A stretch of 64,000 bases of DNA from the NCBI RefSeq assembly GCF_900089775.1, contig NZ_FLOB01000003.1:372001-436000 (forward strand), read 5' to 3'. The position numbers were made by a program, and so were the translations under genes. A model generated the notes under the pieces. The model saw nothing but the letters and a program-made list of their open reading frames with translations. It ran no database searches and was not told the DNA's origin. The DNA is from Marinomonas spartinae (GTDB lineage: Bacteria > Pseudomonadota > Gammaproteobacteria > Pseudomonadales > Marinomonadaceae). Below are positions 1-8,519 of this stretch, piece by piece. How positions within the stretch are numbered: the first letter of the stretch is position 1; each line of letters begins with the position of its first letter.

Positions 1-1186
1 TATTTAAGGGTGAAGACGCCGTAGGGGCACCACTGGTAGTCTTTGAAGGTATTGATGTGTCACCATTTAACGTCATGGTGCGTAAAACAGCACCACCTTT
101 ATCTTTAAAGACAATTGTGGAACTAGAATCTAAGACTATTTCACCAGAACTACCAAAGTTATATACCTTCACCTCACTGACATCAAATGAGGCTGCATCT
201 ACACCATCTGCCTTTATTGTGATGGTTGCATCATTATCGGAGGTATCGGTAAGGAACATCTCTCCATTTCCATCTATACCATCTAGCGTCACTCCATTAC
301 CCACCACTAAATTAACGTCTGTTAATGATTTAAACCCTGTCCCTCCACTGTTTGGAGAGTCCTTCTCACCACTAAAATCTGATATTGTTTCTGCTAAAAC
401 AGAGTGATAATGATCTAAGATCGCTTTATCCCAAACAGCCCCCTCTTTTATATGACCTTGATGGTACTCTAAATCCCAGTCTCCATGTAAATCAGCCGCT
501 CCGGTAAGATCATTAGACGCGGCCACATCGGCTTGGGTTAGCTGTGCGATGGAATCAATAAATGCTTGCCCTTCGCCACTTGCCACATCACAGCCATAGA
601 GCAGCAAATCGCCCTGTTCATTCAATGCCGCACCCAGTTGCGCTAGATCTGAAGCACGACCGTTAATATCAGAACGATCCAGATTCAGTGCGCCAAGATT
701 GACACTGCCTTCCGAGCCATGACTAATAATATGAATGGCATCATAATCACTATGAGTTTTTGCCCACTCTGTCATTTGTGACAAACCATCTTGGCTAGAA
801 TCGAGCAGCACGACTTCCACACCCGCCTTTGTACCATTCACCAAGCTTTGGTAATCCGCGACATTGGTTTCAATAAAAACCACTTCTTTACGGCCGTTAT
901 TTTGTGCAGGATCAACGGCTCGGACTTCGGTGGGCGCAATAACAACAGATTTACTGATGTCTTTATGACGATCAGCAGTAACGGTATGATTAGAATCCGT
1001 TTGTGTCGCATCATGGTGTAGTTGGGCGTCACTGATCACATCTACTGCCGTGGCAACGGCCGCACCATCCAACAACAGGCGAGGCTCTAAAGCCGTAATC
1101 AGCGGCTTACGCGCATGATTTTTTTTTCCTACAGAATGATAATCTGACATTTTTTTGCCTAATTTGTTGGAATAGTGCTTTTTCAT
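1..1186 (-). CDS. N-terminal part of a giant DUF4347 surface adhesin (partial, runs off the left edge)
   Basis: The minus strand is open for 395 codons from ATG at 1186-1184 to the window edge, so only the N-terminus is present. It begins with a lysine-rich leader, then the LEPRLLLDGAA motif (about residues 33-43) that typically opens very large bacterial repeat adhesins. A DUF4347 domain follows (about residues 85-240), with VVFIETNV, HIISHG and LLYGCDVASGEG. From about residue 255 the protein becomes Asp/Thr/Gly-rich, as in the start of cadherin- or Ig-like repeats. GAGGTGA precedes the ATG. The adaptor and outer-membrane genes just upstream on the same strand fit type I export to the surface. 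Function as an adhesin is inferred from family; repeats and C-terminus lie outside the window. Confidence 0.85.
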   Translation of the reverse strand, partial: MKKHYSNKLGKKMSDYHSVGKKNHARKPLITALEPRLLLDGAAVATAVDVISDAQLHHDATQTDSNHTVTADRHKDISKSVVIAPTEVRAVDPAQNNGRKEVVFIETNVADYQSLVNGTKAGVEVVLLDSSQDGLSQMTEWAKTHSDYDAIHIISHGSEGSVNLGALNLDRSDINGRASDLAQLGAALNEQGDLLLYGCDVASGEGQAFIDSIAQLTQADVAASNDLTGAADLHGDWDLEYHQGHIKEGAVWDKAILDHYHSVLAETISDFSGEKDSPNSGGTGFKSLTDVNLVVGNGVTLDGIDGNGEMFLTDTSDNDATITIKADGVDAASFDVSEVKVYNFGSSGEIVLDSSSTIVFKDKGGAVLRTMTLNGDTSIPSKTTSGAPTASSPLN

Positions 1187-1299
1187 ACTCGTCACCTCGA
1201 TGGGTAATTCTTAATAAGCAGGTTCGTTCTGCTTTATTTAAATATAGTCAATTCATTGTTTTCAGCCGCACATTTAATGCGATTTTTAATCCAAAACAT

Positions 1300-2022
1300 T
1301 CACCGAAACTCAGCCACCACACTCATGCCCGGTAGCACCTTGGCCGGTACTTTTTTGATGGTGGCACGAATTTGGATGGTCTGGCTGGTCGGGTCGACAC
1401 TGGGCCCAATATGACTGATCACCGCTTGTAAACGCTGCTTGGTTTCTTCTACTTGCAAAACAATCGTCTTATTTATAGCTAACCAAGTCATCCATTGAGC
1501 GGGGACAATAATGTCGGCTTCTAGGCGCTCATGCCCCACTATTTTCATCAAGGCTTGGCGCTGTTGCACTATCTCAAAAGGATGAATATCCAGTTGTTCT
1601 ACACTGCCGCTAAAGGGCGCTTTAATGTCACAACGCGCCACATTAAGTTGCGCCATAAGTCGTTCGGCTTGGACTTTTTGCAAGTCAGCCTCCGCAATAG
1701 CGACGTCCAATGTACCAATGGAGTTTAATCGGTTCAGCTGTTGCACATTATCTAATTTCGCCCGAGCCGCTTTTGCCTCGGCATCGACTTTTTCCAGCTG
1801 AGCATTAAACAAGCGACAATCTAGTTGAATTAAGGTGTCACCTTTTTTAAAAGCTTCGCCCATTTGCTTCGGCACAGCGATCACTTTTGCAGCCAGCTCA
1901 CTGGATAAGGTCGCTTGATGAACCGCCACTAAAATGCCTCGGGCGTTTTCCTGAACAGCGGCACAAACAGCCCCCGGCATAAAAAAAATAACCAATAAAA
2001 ACAAACTCAGGTACTTCTTCAT
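1300..2022 (-). CDS. Periplasmic adaptor subunit (HlyD / RND membrane-fusion family)
   Basis: A 240-residue protein with a signal peptide or N-terminal anchor (LFLLVIFFMPGAVCA). It has the usual fold order of membrane-fusion proteins: a first lipoyl half (about 28-70), a short helical hairpin (about 70-125, rich in Ala, Glu and Gln), a second lipoyl half (IKAPFSGSVEQL, about 133-144) and a beta-barrel ending in LPGMSVVAEFR. It would link an inner-membrane exporter to an outer-membrane channel. It starts 12 bp after the TolC-like gene on the same strand and is followed by the giant adhesin gene, so it is probably part of the exporter for that protein. It is short for the family, with only a small hairpin. 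No ABC or RND pump gene is visible here; it may lie beyond the left edge. Confidence 0.8.
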   Translation of the reverse strand: MKKYLSLFLLVIFFMPGAVCAAVQENARGILVAVHQATLSSELAAKVIAVPKQMGEAFKKGDTLIQLDCRLFNAQLEKVDAEAKAARAKLDNVQQLNRLNSIGTLDVAIAEADLQKVQAERLMAQLNVARCDIKAPFSGSVEQLDIHPFEIVQQRQALMKIVGHERLEADIIVPAQWMTWLAINKTIVLQVEETKQRLQAVISHIGPSVDPTSQTIQIRATIKKVPAKVLPGMSVVAEFR

Positions 2023-2034
2023 CCTGCACTAGCC

Positions 2035-3609
2035 TTATGATTCCACTTTATTCTTTGCCATAAGCGCTGACTGCATGGCTTCTTTGCTCACCACTTGAAT
2101 ATCCCCTTGCTGCCATTTCGCTTGCAACGTTTTAAAAGCGTTTGATAGCTCGGCTAAATTCATATTGCCAAATCCTGCTGGCAACGGATCTAATCCCATG
2201 GAGACTAAAATTTTGCCGTAGTCATTTTGTAGGTCTGCGTAAGCGACGTCGCGGCGTAACTCCGCCAATACCGCATTCAAATCTTCACGAATGACCGTTA
2301 AATCGCCAATACTCTGTGCTGATCGGCTAGATTCCACTTGTTTTTTAATACGTTGCGCCACATCAAAATACTGCTGTGCTAGCTGATAGCTATCACCCGC
2401 TTCTTGGTATTGGATATCGGCAATATGAACTTGCGAGATCACCGCCATGGACGTCGCTAAGGCTTGCTGCTTACTCGCTGCTATTTTCAATTTATTTAGC
2501 TTCTCAATTTTTCCATAACGGAAAACGTTCATTAGGTTCCAGTTCACCCCTACCCCTGCAGACGTCCAGTTATTGTTACGCAAGTAATCCGAATCGTTAT
2601 AATTAACTGCTGTACTGAGGTTCAAGCTAGGAAACAACGAAAGGAAAGCGGAGTGCACCTCTTGCTGAGTAATACGCTCTTGGTATTGCGCTTCACGCAG
2701 CTCTGGACGTAACACAAGTGCGGTACGCTCCATAGTATTCATATCAATATTAAACTTAGGCGTCGTGAAGTTCGGATTGTTTACGTCCGCTAATTGAAAG
2801 TCGGTCGATGGGTTAAGTCCCATTAAGGTGGCTAATTCCGCTTTTGCTGGCATTAAGTCTTTACGGATATCTTGAAGTGTTCGCAAGGTTTCCAATAAAG
2901 ATCGCTGATAAGTCAACGCTTCCATTGGTGATTGAGCTCGCAGTTTTTCCAGTCGGTTTGAATCCGCTAAAGCCATGCGAGCCTTGACAATTAAAGGATT
3001 AATCTTAGACAACAAACGCTCTGCGGACACAGCCCGATAATAGGCACTACGCGCTTGCTCCATGATATTATGCACCACTTTGCGCTCACGCTCTTTGGCA
3101 ATCAGAAACCGATCCGCTTGCTGTTTAGCACGGTAATAAGACAGCCCAAAGTCTAAAATATCCCATGTTGCGCCGATGCTCGCATTTACCGTACTTTTAT
3201 CCGATGACACCGAGTAACTGGGGTTACTGCCAAGCTCTGCTGGCTGGTCACCAACAAACGACACCGACGCTGAGGCAGCATAATTATTGCGATAGCTATA
3301 ACCTGCAGCCGCCGCCAGCTTAGGCAACATATCAAATTTATCAACGGACAGTTGTCCCTCGGACACTACCGCTTCAAAGGCTTTTAGTTGAGCATCTCGG
3401 TTGTATTTTATCGTTCTTGCAAAGGCTTCGTTTAAGTCAATCGGGCCTGTAATAGGCGCCACCTCTTTCGCTAATATCTCCGCATTTTCCGCTGCATTAG
3501 CCATCACTTCTTGGTTAGAAAGTTGCGTTGGTACCACCGAACACCCTGCTACAGCCAAAGATACAAACACAGCCAATGTGGTACGACCCAACGTTAATCG
3601 AGAGGACAT
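2035..3609 (-). CDS. TolC-family outer-membrane efflux lipoprotein
   Basis: A 524-residue protein with a lipoprotein signal peptide (lipobox LAVAGC, Cys at about 23) and two outer-membrane-efflux repeats, each with long Ala/Gln/Leu helices (about 55-260 and 290-490). The segment LDFGLSYYRAKQQAD is typical of the first repeat. It should form a trimeric outer-membrane duct for type I secretion or efflux. AAGGAG lies 6-7 bases before the ATG. It heads a minus-strand operon with the adaptor gene 12 bp downstream and the giant adhesin gene after that, so secretion of the adhesin is the likely role. The family is certain enough; the substrate is inferred from context. Confidence 0.85.
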   Translation of the reverse strand: MSSRLTLGRTTLAVFVSLAVAGCSVVPTQLSNQEVMANAAENAEILAKEVAPITGPIDLNEAFARTIKYNRDAQLKAFEAVVSEGQLSVDKFDMLPKLAAAAGYSYRNNYAASASVSFVGDQPAELGSNPSYSVSSDKSTVNASIGATWDILDFGLSYYRAKQQADRFLIAKERERKVVHNIMEQARSAYYRAVSAERLLSKINPLIVKARMALADSNRLEKLRAQSPMEALTYQRSLLETLRTLQDIRKDLMPAKAELATLMGLNPSTDFQLADVNNPNFTTPKFNIDMNTMERTALVLRPELREAQYQERITQQEVHSAFLSLFPSLNLSTAVNYNDSDYLRNNNWTSAGVGVNWNLMNVFRYGKIEKLNKLKIAASKQQALATSMAVISQVHIADIQYQEAGDSYQLAQQYFDVAQRIKKQVESSRSAQSIGDLTVIREDLNAVLAELRRDVAYADLQNDYGKILVSMGLDPLPAGFGNMNLAELSNAFKTLQAKWQQGDIQVVSKEAMQSALMAKNKVES

Positions 3610-3974
3610 AAAAACTCCTTAGAAGAGAATAAAACCAGAAATTGAAAAGCACATTTATGAAGAGGAAGAGCACATGTAATGGACATAGGAATTTTAACCT
3701 TCCCTTGTTAAAACTAAGTAATCCTTTTCTGAATCCTAATAAAGGACGAATACAGAATGTAATCTGCACACAATATACATAAAATTCTTTTTTCTTGCCA
3801 ACTATTTATCCTTATCGTAAATGACTTTACATTCAAACACATTGATAGCAGTCAAAAATAATTACATCTAAAAACGAGGGGATTTTTGTACGCAATTCAA
3901 TAATACAAAGAAGGGCTTCCCGAAATCTGCCAAAAAACAGGTTCATTTCGAAACACGAACCTGTTTCGCAAAAA
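3610..3974. other. Gene-free stretch between the tail-collar operon and the TolC-like gene
   Basis: 365 bases, AT-rich. The right part should hold the promoter for the minus-strand TolC-like operon. The part near 3936-3965 is the terminator of the tail-collar operon. No coding signature is visible; short open frames here have low-complexity Phe/Leu-rich translations. Confidence 0.5.
3936..3965 (-). terminator. Intrinsic terminator of the tail-collar operon
   Basis: A perfect 9-bp inverted repeat, AACAGGTTC at 3936-3944 and GAACCTGTT at 3957-3965, with a 12-base loop. On the minus strand it is followed by a run of T (A32-37 region on the plus strand). It lies 10 bases past the stop of the last tail-collar gene. 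Confidence 0.75.
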
Positions 3975-4583
3975 TCATGAGCGTGGTGGATAAATTCCTT
4001 GCAATGACAGACAATAGTTCAACACTAATACTGGCTGCATCAGTGAAAATGCTTGGCTTCCACCAGTCGCCTGAACTGTCACAACACCTTGTGAACCGTC
4101 ACCACCAACACCACCTAGGGCCACAGTTCCACTACCAGCATCTGCACGGAACAAAGCTGGCCCAGCACCTCTCCCAACCTTGGTGCTGGCTAAATAACTC
4201 CCCGCTGCGGGTGTATCAGAAGTAGCTTCACTCGTTGAAACTTCCACCTCAAGCGAAGAAACACTTGTTGGCGTAAAAGTCGCAGTATGATCATGACTAG
4301 CGAGTTCAGCCACGCTTAATGTATGCGTTTCAGCTCCCCCTATTTGCCCTATTCGCCAGTCAAATAAACTACCTGGATGTCGCCCTTGTGCTATCGCGGT
4401 ACGACCACGCAAATCAGGCAGCCCGAAGGTGGTACGGCCATCACCACCATAATTTGTTCCCAATAACGAAAACAGTGTCGAATGGGTGGCAATCGCCAAC
4501 AACCCTCCTGAGCAAAACGCCCAACCCCTTGGATTAAAATCAAAACCAAACAATCGAACCTCACCAATAAACGGATCTGCCAT
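3975..4583 (-). CDS. Phage tail-collar domain protein, MdpB-like (copy 1)
   Basis: A 202-residue protein of the tail-collar or microcystin-dependent-protein (MdpB) family. The N-terminal collar domain (about 1-60) has the signature FIGEVRLFGFDF, GGLLAI, LGTNYGGDGRTTFGLPDLRGR. A variable Ser/Thr/Gly-rich middle follows. The C-terminus (LNYCLSLQGIYPPRS) is the conserved end of bacterial MdpB proteins. It has no signal peptide or membrane segment. TAGGAGA lies about 8 bases before the ATG. The next gene upstream encodes a close paralogue. No capsid, portal, terminase or other tail gene is nearby, so this is not a prophage. It is the last gene of a five-gene operon of modifying enzymes. Function in bacteria is not established. 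Confidence 0.8.
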   Translation of the reverse strand: MADPFIGEVRLFGFDFNPRGWAFCSGGLLAIATHSTLFSLLGTNYGGDGRTTFGLPDLRGRTAIAQGRHPGSLFDWRIGQIGGAETHTLSVAELASHDHTATFTPTSVSSLEVEVSTSEATSDTPAAGSYLASTKVGRGAGPALFRADAGSGTVALGGVGGDGSQGVVTVQATGGSQAFSLMQPVLVLNYCLSLQGIYPPRS

Positions 4584-4657
4584 GATACATTTCTCCTAAC
4601 AGTATATATTATCAGTTATAGTCTTTAAGACTAACGATAAATAATGTGGTACAAAAA

Positions 4658-5239
4658 TTAACTTCGAGAAGGAAACAAGCCTTCCATTGCCATGCAATAA
4701 TTCAGGGCTTGCATCGGTTGCATAATACCGAATTGCTTGCCCGCTCCAGCAGTGTCGACGGCGACACTAGCCGCCCCACCCCCGCCGTAAACTCCACCTA
4801 AAGGCACGGTACCTGACCCTGCATTCGCTCTGTACATGGCAATGTCTGCCTGAGCAAGAAAGTCACCATCACTTGCCACATCTGATGTAGCAATATCCGT
4901 GGAGACCTGCAACTCCATCCCTGATGGAGTAAAAGCCGCTAGATGACTATGCTTTGGTAGCTCAGCAGAGGACATAGTATGGACTTCTTCGCCATAGAAT
5001 TTCCCCATCTTCCAATCATACCTGCTGCCTGGATGCTCCCCCTGACTGATCGCCATTCTCCCCCTCAGATCGGGCACCCCGAAAGTAGAACGACCATCTC
5101 CTCCATAATACGTTCCAATCAATGCAAATAGTGCCTGAAAATCCACAACCGCTAACAACGCACCATTGCATGCCGTCCAATTGTCTGGAACAAAGTTAAA
5201 ACCGTAAATGTCCACCTCTCCTATAAATGGCTCTTCCAT
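4658..5239 (-). CDS. Phage tail-collar domain protein, MdpB-like (copy 2)
   Basis: A 193-residue paralogue of the neighbouring collar protein with the same order of motifs: PFIGEVDIYGF, GALLAV, YGGDGRSTFGVPDLRGR, HPGSRYDWKMG and a C-terminus LNYCMAMEGLFPSRS. The two proteins diverge mostly in the middle (about 100-160), consistent with a constant scaffold and a variable display region. An upstream ATG at 5257 is possible, but GAGGAG sits 7 bases before the ATG at 5239, and that start matches copy 1. It has no signal peptide. It lies 43 bases past the formyltransferase-like gene, same strand, so co-transcription is likely. Confidence 0.8.
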   Translation of the reverse strand: MEEPFIGEVDIYGFNFVPDNWTACNGALLAVVDFQALFALIGTYYGGDGRSTFGVPDLRGRMAISQGEHPGSRYDWKMGKFYGEEVHTMSSAELPKHSHLAAFTPSGMELQVSTDIATSDVASDGDFLAQADIAMYRANAGSGTVPLGGVYGGGGAASVAVDTAGAGKQFGIMQPMQALNYCMAMEGLFPSRS

Positions 5240-5282
5240 TTTTTTCTCCTCATTCAACTCATTACCAGTTTATGCCCTATGG

Positions 5283-6230
5283 TCAAACAAACACCATTCC
5301 CGCTGATATACCAAATCGTTCTGTAAAGCTCATGGCACCAAATACTCCATCAACATTGGACAAAATATCCAGTCGAATCGCTCCATCCAGGGTTGCCACA
5401 ATAACCCCCTCAGGCTCACCCACATGACACAAAGTGCCGGGGCTCACTCCATAAGTCGGGTGCTTCACTTCGGTCGCTTGCAACAAATTCAGTGATGTAT
5501 TACCCAGCGTTACCACACAACCCGCTAAAGTAGGATTACCTGCACGAGCCAACGCGGCAATCTGTGACGCCGTCATTGTTGCCCAATCGACATGCAAATC
5601 TTTTTCTTTTACTAACGGTGCTTGCAGGCCTTGCTGTTGCGATTTAACCAAGGGGATTTGCCCATTATGCTCAACCAACTTATTCATAAAGGATTGCACC
5701 AGTTTAGGTGCATAATGCGCCAACTTGTTTTCAAGACTCTGCAAGGTATCAAACTCTTCAATGGCGATGGGCAAAGATAAGGCAATATCTCCCTGCTCGC
5801 TGGCAATGGCTTTTACTAATGTGAGATGAGTACAACGACGGCCATCACGAATTTGCCAATAACTTGGCATTGGCCCGTAATAATCGTCAGGGGCAGCCCC
5901 CAACATATAATACAAACCATAGGTCGTAGCTTGACTCAAGCTGTTTTTCAAACTAGGAGCAAAGCCAAAACTAATCGCCAGATCCGCATGCCAATCTAGC
6001 AATTGAGCCACAACAATTGCTTCGCTCTGATCGCCCATCTTGCAATAAGGTATCTCGCTCTGTTGCAACTGCGCCTGTAATTGGCCACTAAAGGCATCTA
6101 GTCGTTCAGGCAAAAGTACACCTGCAAGACGATGCTCCTGTAACAACATAGCAATCGTTGGAACTGCCATAGGGCTTGCTGCCAATACAACCACTTTTGT
6201 TACCTTATGAACAGGCTTTGACTTAACCAT
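5283..6230 (-). CDS. Formyltransferase-fold protein (Fmt-like) with altered catalytic residues
   Basis: A 315-residue protein built like methionyl-tRNA formyltransferase. The N-terminal Rossmann part has VVVLAASPMAVPTIAMLL (about 13-30) and ADLAISFGFAP (82-92). A core segment reads GAAPDDYYGPMPSYWQIRDG (111-130), and the C-terminal domain has LHVDWATM and NPTLAG (212-237). In active family members the core holds an Asn-x-His before the P..G..P..W motif and an Asp about 36 residues later. Here those positions read Tyr, Met or Leu and probably Glu145, aligned by eye. It may bind a folate or sugar-nucleotide-like ligand without formyl transfer, or use other residues. Its start overlaps the methyltransferase gene by 8 bases, which suggests translational coupling. 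It is not the housekeeping fmt. Confidence 0.65.
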   Translation of the reverse strand: MVKSKPVHKVTKVVVLAASPMAVPTIAMLLQEHRLAGVLLPERLDAFSGQLQAQLQQSEIPYCKMGDQSEAIVVAQLLDWHADLAISFGFAPSLKNSLSQATTYGLYYMLGAAPDDYYGPMPSYWQIRDGRRCTHLTLVKAIASEQGDIALSLPIAIEEFDTLQSLENKLAHYAPKLVQSFMNKLVEHNGQIPLVKSQQQGLQAPLVKEKDLHVDWATMTASQIAALARAGNPTLAGCVVTLGNTSLNLLQATEVKHPTYGVSPGTLCHVGEPEGVIVATLDGAIRLDILSNVDGVFGAMSFTERFGISAGMVFV

Positions 6231-7527
6231 TATTTATGGCTCCTTGAGCCCAAGTCGCCATAAAACCAGGAAGCCCATTTTGGCGGTAGTAAAAACGAAT
6301 AGCGTCTCCACTTTCCAGCAATAAATCACCTGGCCTTTCATCTCTGGGTTTGAAATTGATACAAACTTGCTGGTCAGGCAAGGGGTGAGTAATGCCAGAA
6401 TCATATTCACCAATGAATTCATCTGCAAAGACTTGAATTTGCGTAAGAATCAACAGGGTTTGCTCATCATCGCGGTTTAATGACAACGGAATATCAACCT
6501 TGCCACATTCAATTAGTGTGGTATTTTCATCTAACACATGCTCTTTAAGGTTCAATAGAGACTCTTTTGTCACCCTAAATATTTCCCCTAGTATCGTACG
6601 TTCAGAGTAAATCTGCGTACTCATGTGTTTTTCTGATACGGTTTGAGCGCCCTTCCATTGATCAACATATTCGCGCTGCGCTATATTCAAGGCAGCAGAT
6701 AGCTTTATTTGTTGTGGGATAAGATACCCATCGGGCTCCAGCATAGTTGCAAAATGACGTGCCAATTTAAAATGACCTTCCCGACTAAAACCATGCTGCA
6801 TCGCTTCAAGCACAACCAGGTCAATCTTTTTATCACCAGGATCATACTCAAGTGCATCCATACAATTAACTTGGTAAATATAATCTTGAATACCCATTGC
6901 ATAGATCAACGCCTGCAAAGATTGCACTGCACCAGGCTGAACATCCACTAAGGTTATTTCAAGCTGTGTTGATAGCAACTTGCCAGCAGACTTGTAATAG
7001 GCAATCAGGGGCATAAGCAATGGCGCAAATGGACCACAGGCAGGATATACGATATGCACTGATGCTTGACGCCTGCTCAACAAGTCACCGATCGCTAAAT
7101 CAATGCCTCGAAGAAACGATCGTACCCTTAAATCATCCAATTGAGTGGTAATGCAATTGTCCGGAGACATGATCAATCCGCAATGGGAAATATACTGACG
7201 CTTTCTAAGTTGGACCGGAATATTTGCCTGATCATATATCGCTTTTTGCTGATAATAGAGTTGGCTTAATTTCTGGTGTAATTGAGTACGATTAAGCCCT
7301 TCAGGGGATAAAACTTCCTCTACAGCATCAACCACCGAGGACAATAAGGAAACTGTCTCATTAGAAGAGTCTTGTTCTATGCTTTTGTTGATTTTTGTCA
7401 CCGCAGCAGGGTTAAGTTGCGCCCTAAGCAGTTCGTTCAAAACCCCCACTTGCATCACACTGTCTAACGCTTCGCGGCCATCCTGCTCTACCTCATAAAC
7501 CGCTGAGGTTGAATTTCTAGTTTGCAC
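6223..7527 (-). CDS. Class I SAM-dependent methyltransferase, PRMT-like
   Basis: A 434-residue protein. The helical N-terminal third (1-150) is not recognised. The Rossmann methyltransferase core (about 155-275) has motif I IVYPACGPFAPL (159-170), an acidic SAM-binding residue in LVDVQP (Asp195), and EAMQHGFSREG (241-251). In the last, Glu241 and Glu250 could play the part of the double-E loop of protein arginine methyltransferases, followed by MLEPDGYLIP. The C-terminal 150 residues are beta-rich, as in PRMTs. Methylation of a protein, perhaps the tail-collar proteins encoded downstream, is inference only. The start is GTG, with GGAAGG 7 bases upstream. It overlaps the formyltransferase-like gene by 8 bases. 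Confidence 0.65.
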   Translation of the reverse strand: MQTRNSTSAVYEVEQDGREALDSVMQVGVLNELLRAQLNPAAVTKINKSIEQDSSNETVSLLSSVVDAVEEVLSPEGLNRTQLHQKLSQLYYQQKAIYDQANIPVQLRKRQYISHCGLIMSPDNCITTQLDDLRVRSFLRGIDLAIGDLLSRRQASVHIVYPACGPFAPLLMPLIAYYKSAGKLLSTQLEITLVDVQPGAVQSLQALIYAMGIQDYIYQVNCMDALEYDPGDKKIDLVVLEAMQHGFSREGHFKLARHFATMLEPDGYLIPQQIKLSAALNIAQREYVDQWKGAQTVSEKHMSTQIYSERTILGEIFRVTKESLLNLKEHVLDENTTLIECGKVDIPLSLNRDDEQTLLILTQIQVFADEFIGEYDSGITHPLPDQQVCINFKPRDERPGDLLLESGDAIRFYYRQNGLPGFMATWAQGAINNG

Positions 7528-7612
7528 AATAAAACCTTCCTTATTTTACAAAAAACAAAATCATGCCTATATAACTAAAGATAGACATATCTCATCCAAA
7601 AAGCTAACATAA

Positions 7613-8134
7613 TTAACATATGAGATAAGGCAAAGCTCTACTTTCAAGACAGTTATTCTGCATATGATAATAGCCCTCCTTATCTCCTATTTTCTCAAAT
7701 CCCATATCAACATAGAGTTGATATGCAGGGTTTCTACTGTGTACATATAAAGTCAGCTTAGCTTTTTTAGAGGACACTTTATTTATAAGCTGCGTAATTA
7801 AATACCGCCCTACTCCCAGACCACAACGTTCTGGTAACAAAGTAACATCAATCAAATGCCAATCCTTACTCTTCTCGTTAACAACTGTATATAAACGTCC
7901 AATAGGTTGTCCTTGATACAGTATCAACTGTTTAATGGCTTGAGGGTAGACTTTATCAAAATGTTTTTTTTGAAGGGTGAATTGCTTTTTTAAAAAAAGC
8001 TTCTTATCGGACAATGACCAAGGAACAGTGGCCATTTCTGCTTCTCTAGACATATAGTAGAGATTTTTTATAAAAAGCATATCGGCTTTATTCTCCTTAC
8101 GCAAAGCTAATAACTGAAAATCCATATCACCCAT
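7613..8134 (-). CDS. GNAT-family N-acetyltransferase
   Basis: A 173-residue protein with the GNAT acetyl-CoA-binding core: IDVTLLPERCGLGVGRYLI (about 107-125, motif A, R/Q-x-x-G-x-G/A form), then ATLTLYVH-like strand residues and NPAYQLYVDMGFEKIG (motif B). An in-frame extension back to 8209 would add 25 hydrophobic, AT-rich residues, which look non-coding. I chose ATG at 8134, with AAAGG about 10 bases upstream; ATG at 8125 is also possible. It lies 85 bases before the methyltransferase gene on the same strand and is the likely first gene of the tail-collar operon. The gene and its upstream region are distinctly AT-rich. Its substrate is unknown. Confidence 0.7.
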   Translation of the reverse strand: MGDMDFQLLALRKENKADMLFIKNLYYMSREAEMATVPWSLSDKKLFLKKQFTLQKKHFDKVYPQAIKQLILYQGQPIGRLYTVVNEKSKDWHLIDVTLLPERCGLGVGRYLITQLINKVSSKKAKLTLYVHSRNPAYQLYVDMGFEKIGDKEGYYHMQNNCLESRALPYLIC

Positions 8135-8519
8135 AGAACAGAAACCTTTAATAGACTTTTCATAAAAAATTAGTATAAAAACAACTAAGTTAAAATTTAT
8201 TAAAAACAACTAAAACAGTCAATTACACGGTATTACACAAAACATCATCGACACTCCATCACATATCCTAGTAGACTTTTATAATTATATATAATCATTA
8301 TTCTTTTCATGTTAAGAACACAATTTTTTATGTCGTCATGAGCACAACCCCGCCACTTCCTTTTTTTATACACAAACGATCAACCCATTGTAATGATACC
8401 TGATTATAATACTCGGACTTTTCCATCCTAGTGGCGAAAATAAGCCAATGGTTGGCCGTACAGCGAATCATCCACGGGTGACACGATAAACACTTTATAG
8501 AAGACGATGTTAGATACTT
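8135..8519. other. AT-rich divergent intergenic region
   Basis: 385 bases between the GNAT gene (minus) and the MFS gene (plus). It should hold both promoters, but I cannot place either with confidence. No small gene is supported: open frames here lack a ribosome-binding site and family resemblance. Confidence 0.4.

Noticed and set aside
3515..3769. 84-residue minus-strand frame ahead of the TolC-like gene
   Set aside because: Low-complexity Phe/Leu translation, overlaps the real TolC-like start; not a gene.
3975..5239. The two tail-collar genes as part of a prophage or contractile injection system
   Set aside because: No capsid, portal, terminase, sheath, tube, lysis or integrase gene is near; the partners are modifying enzymes.
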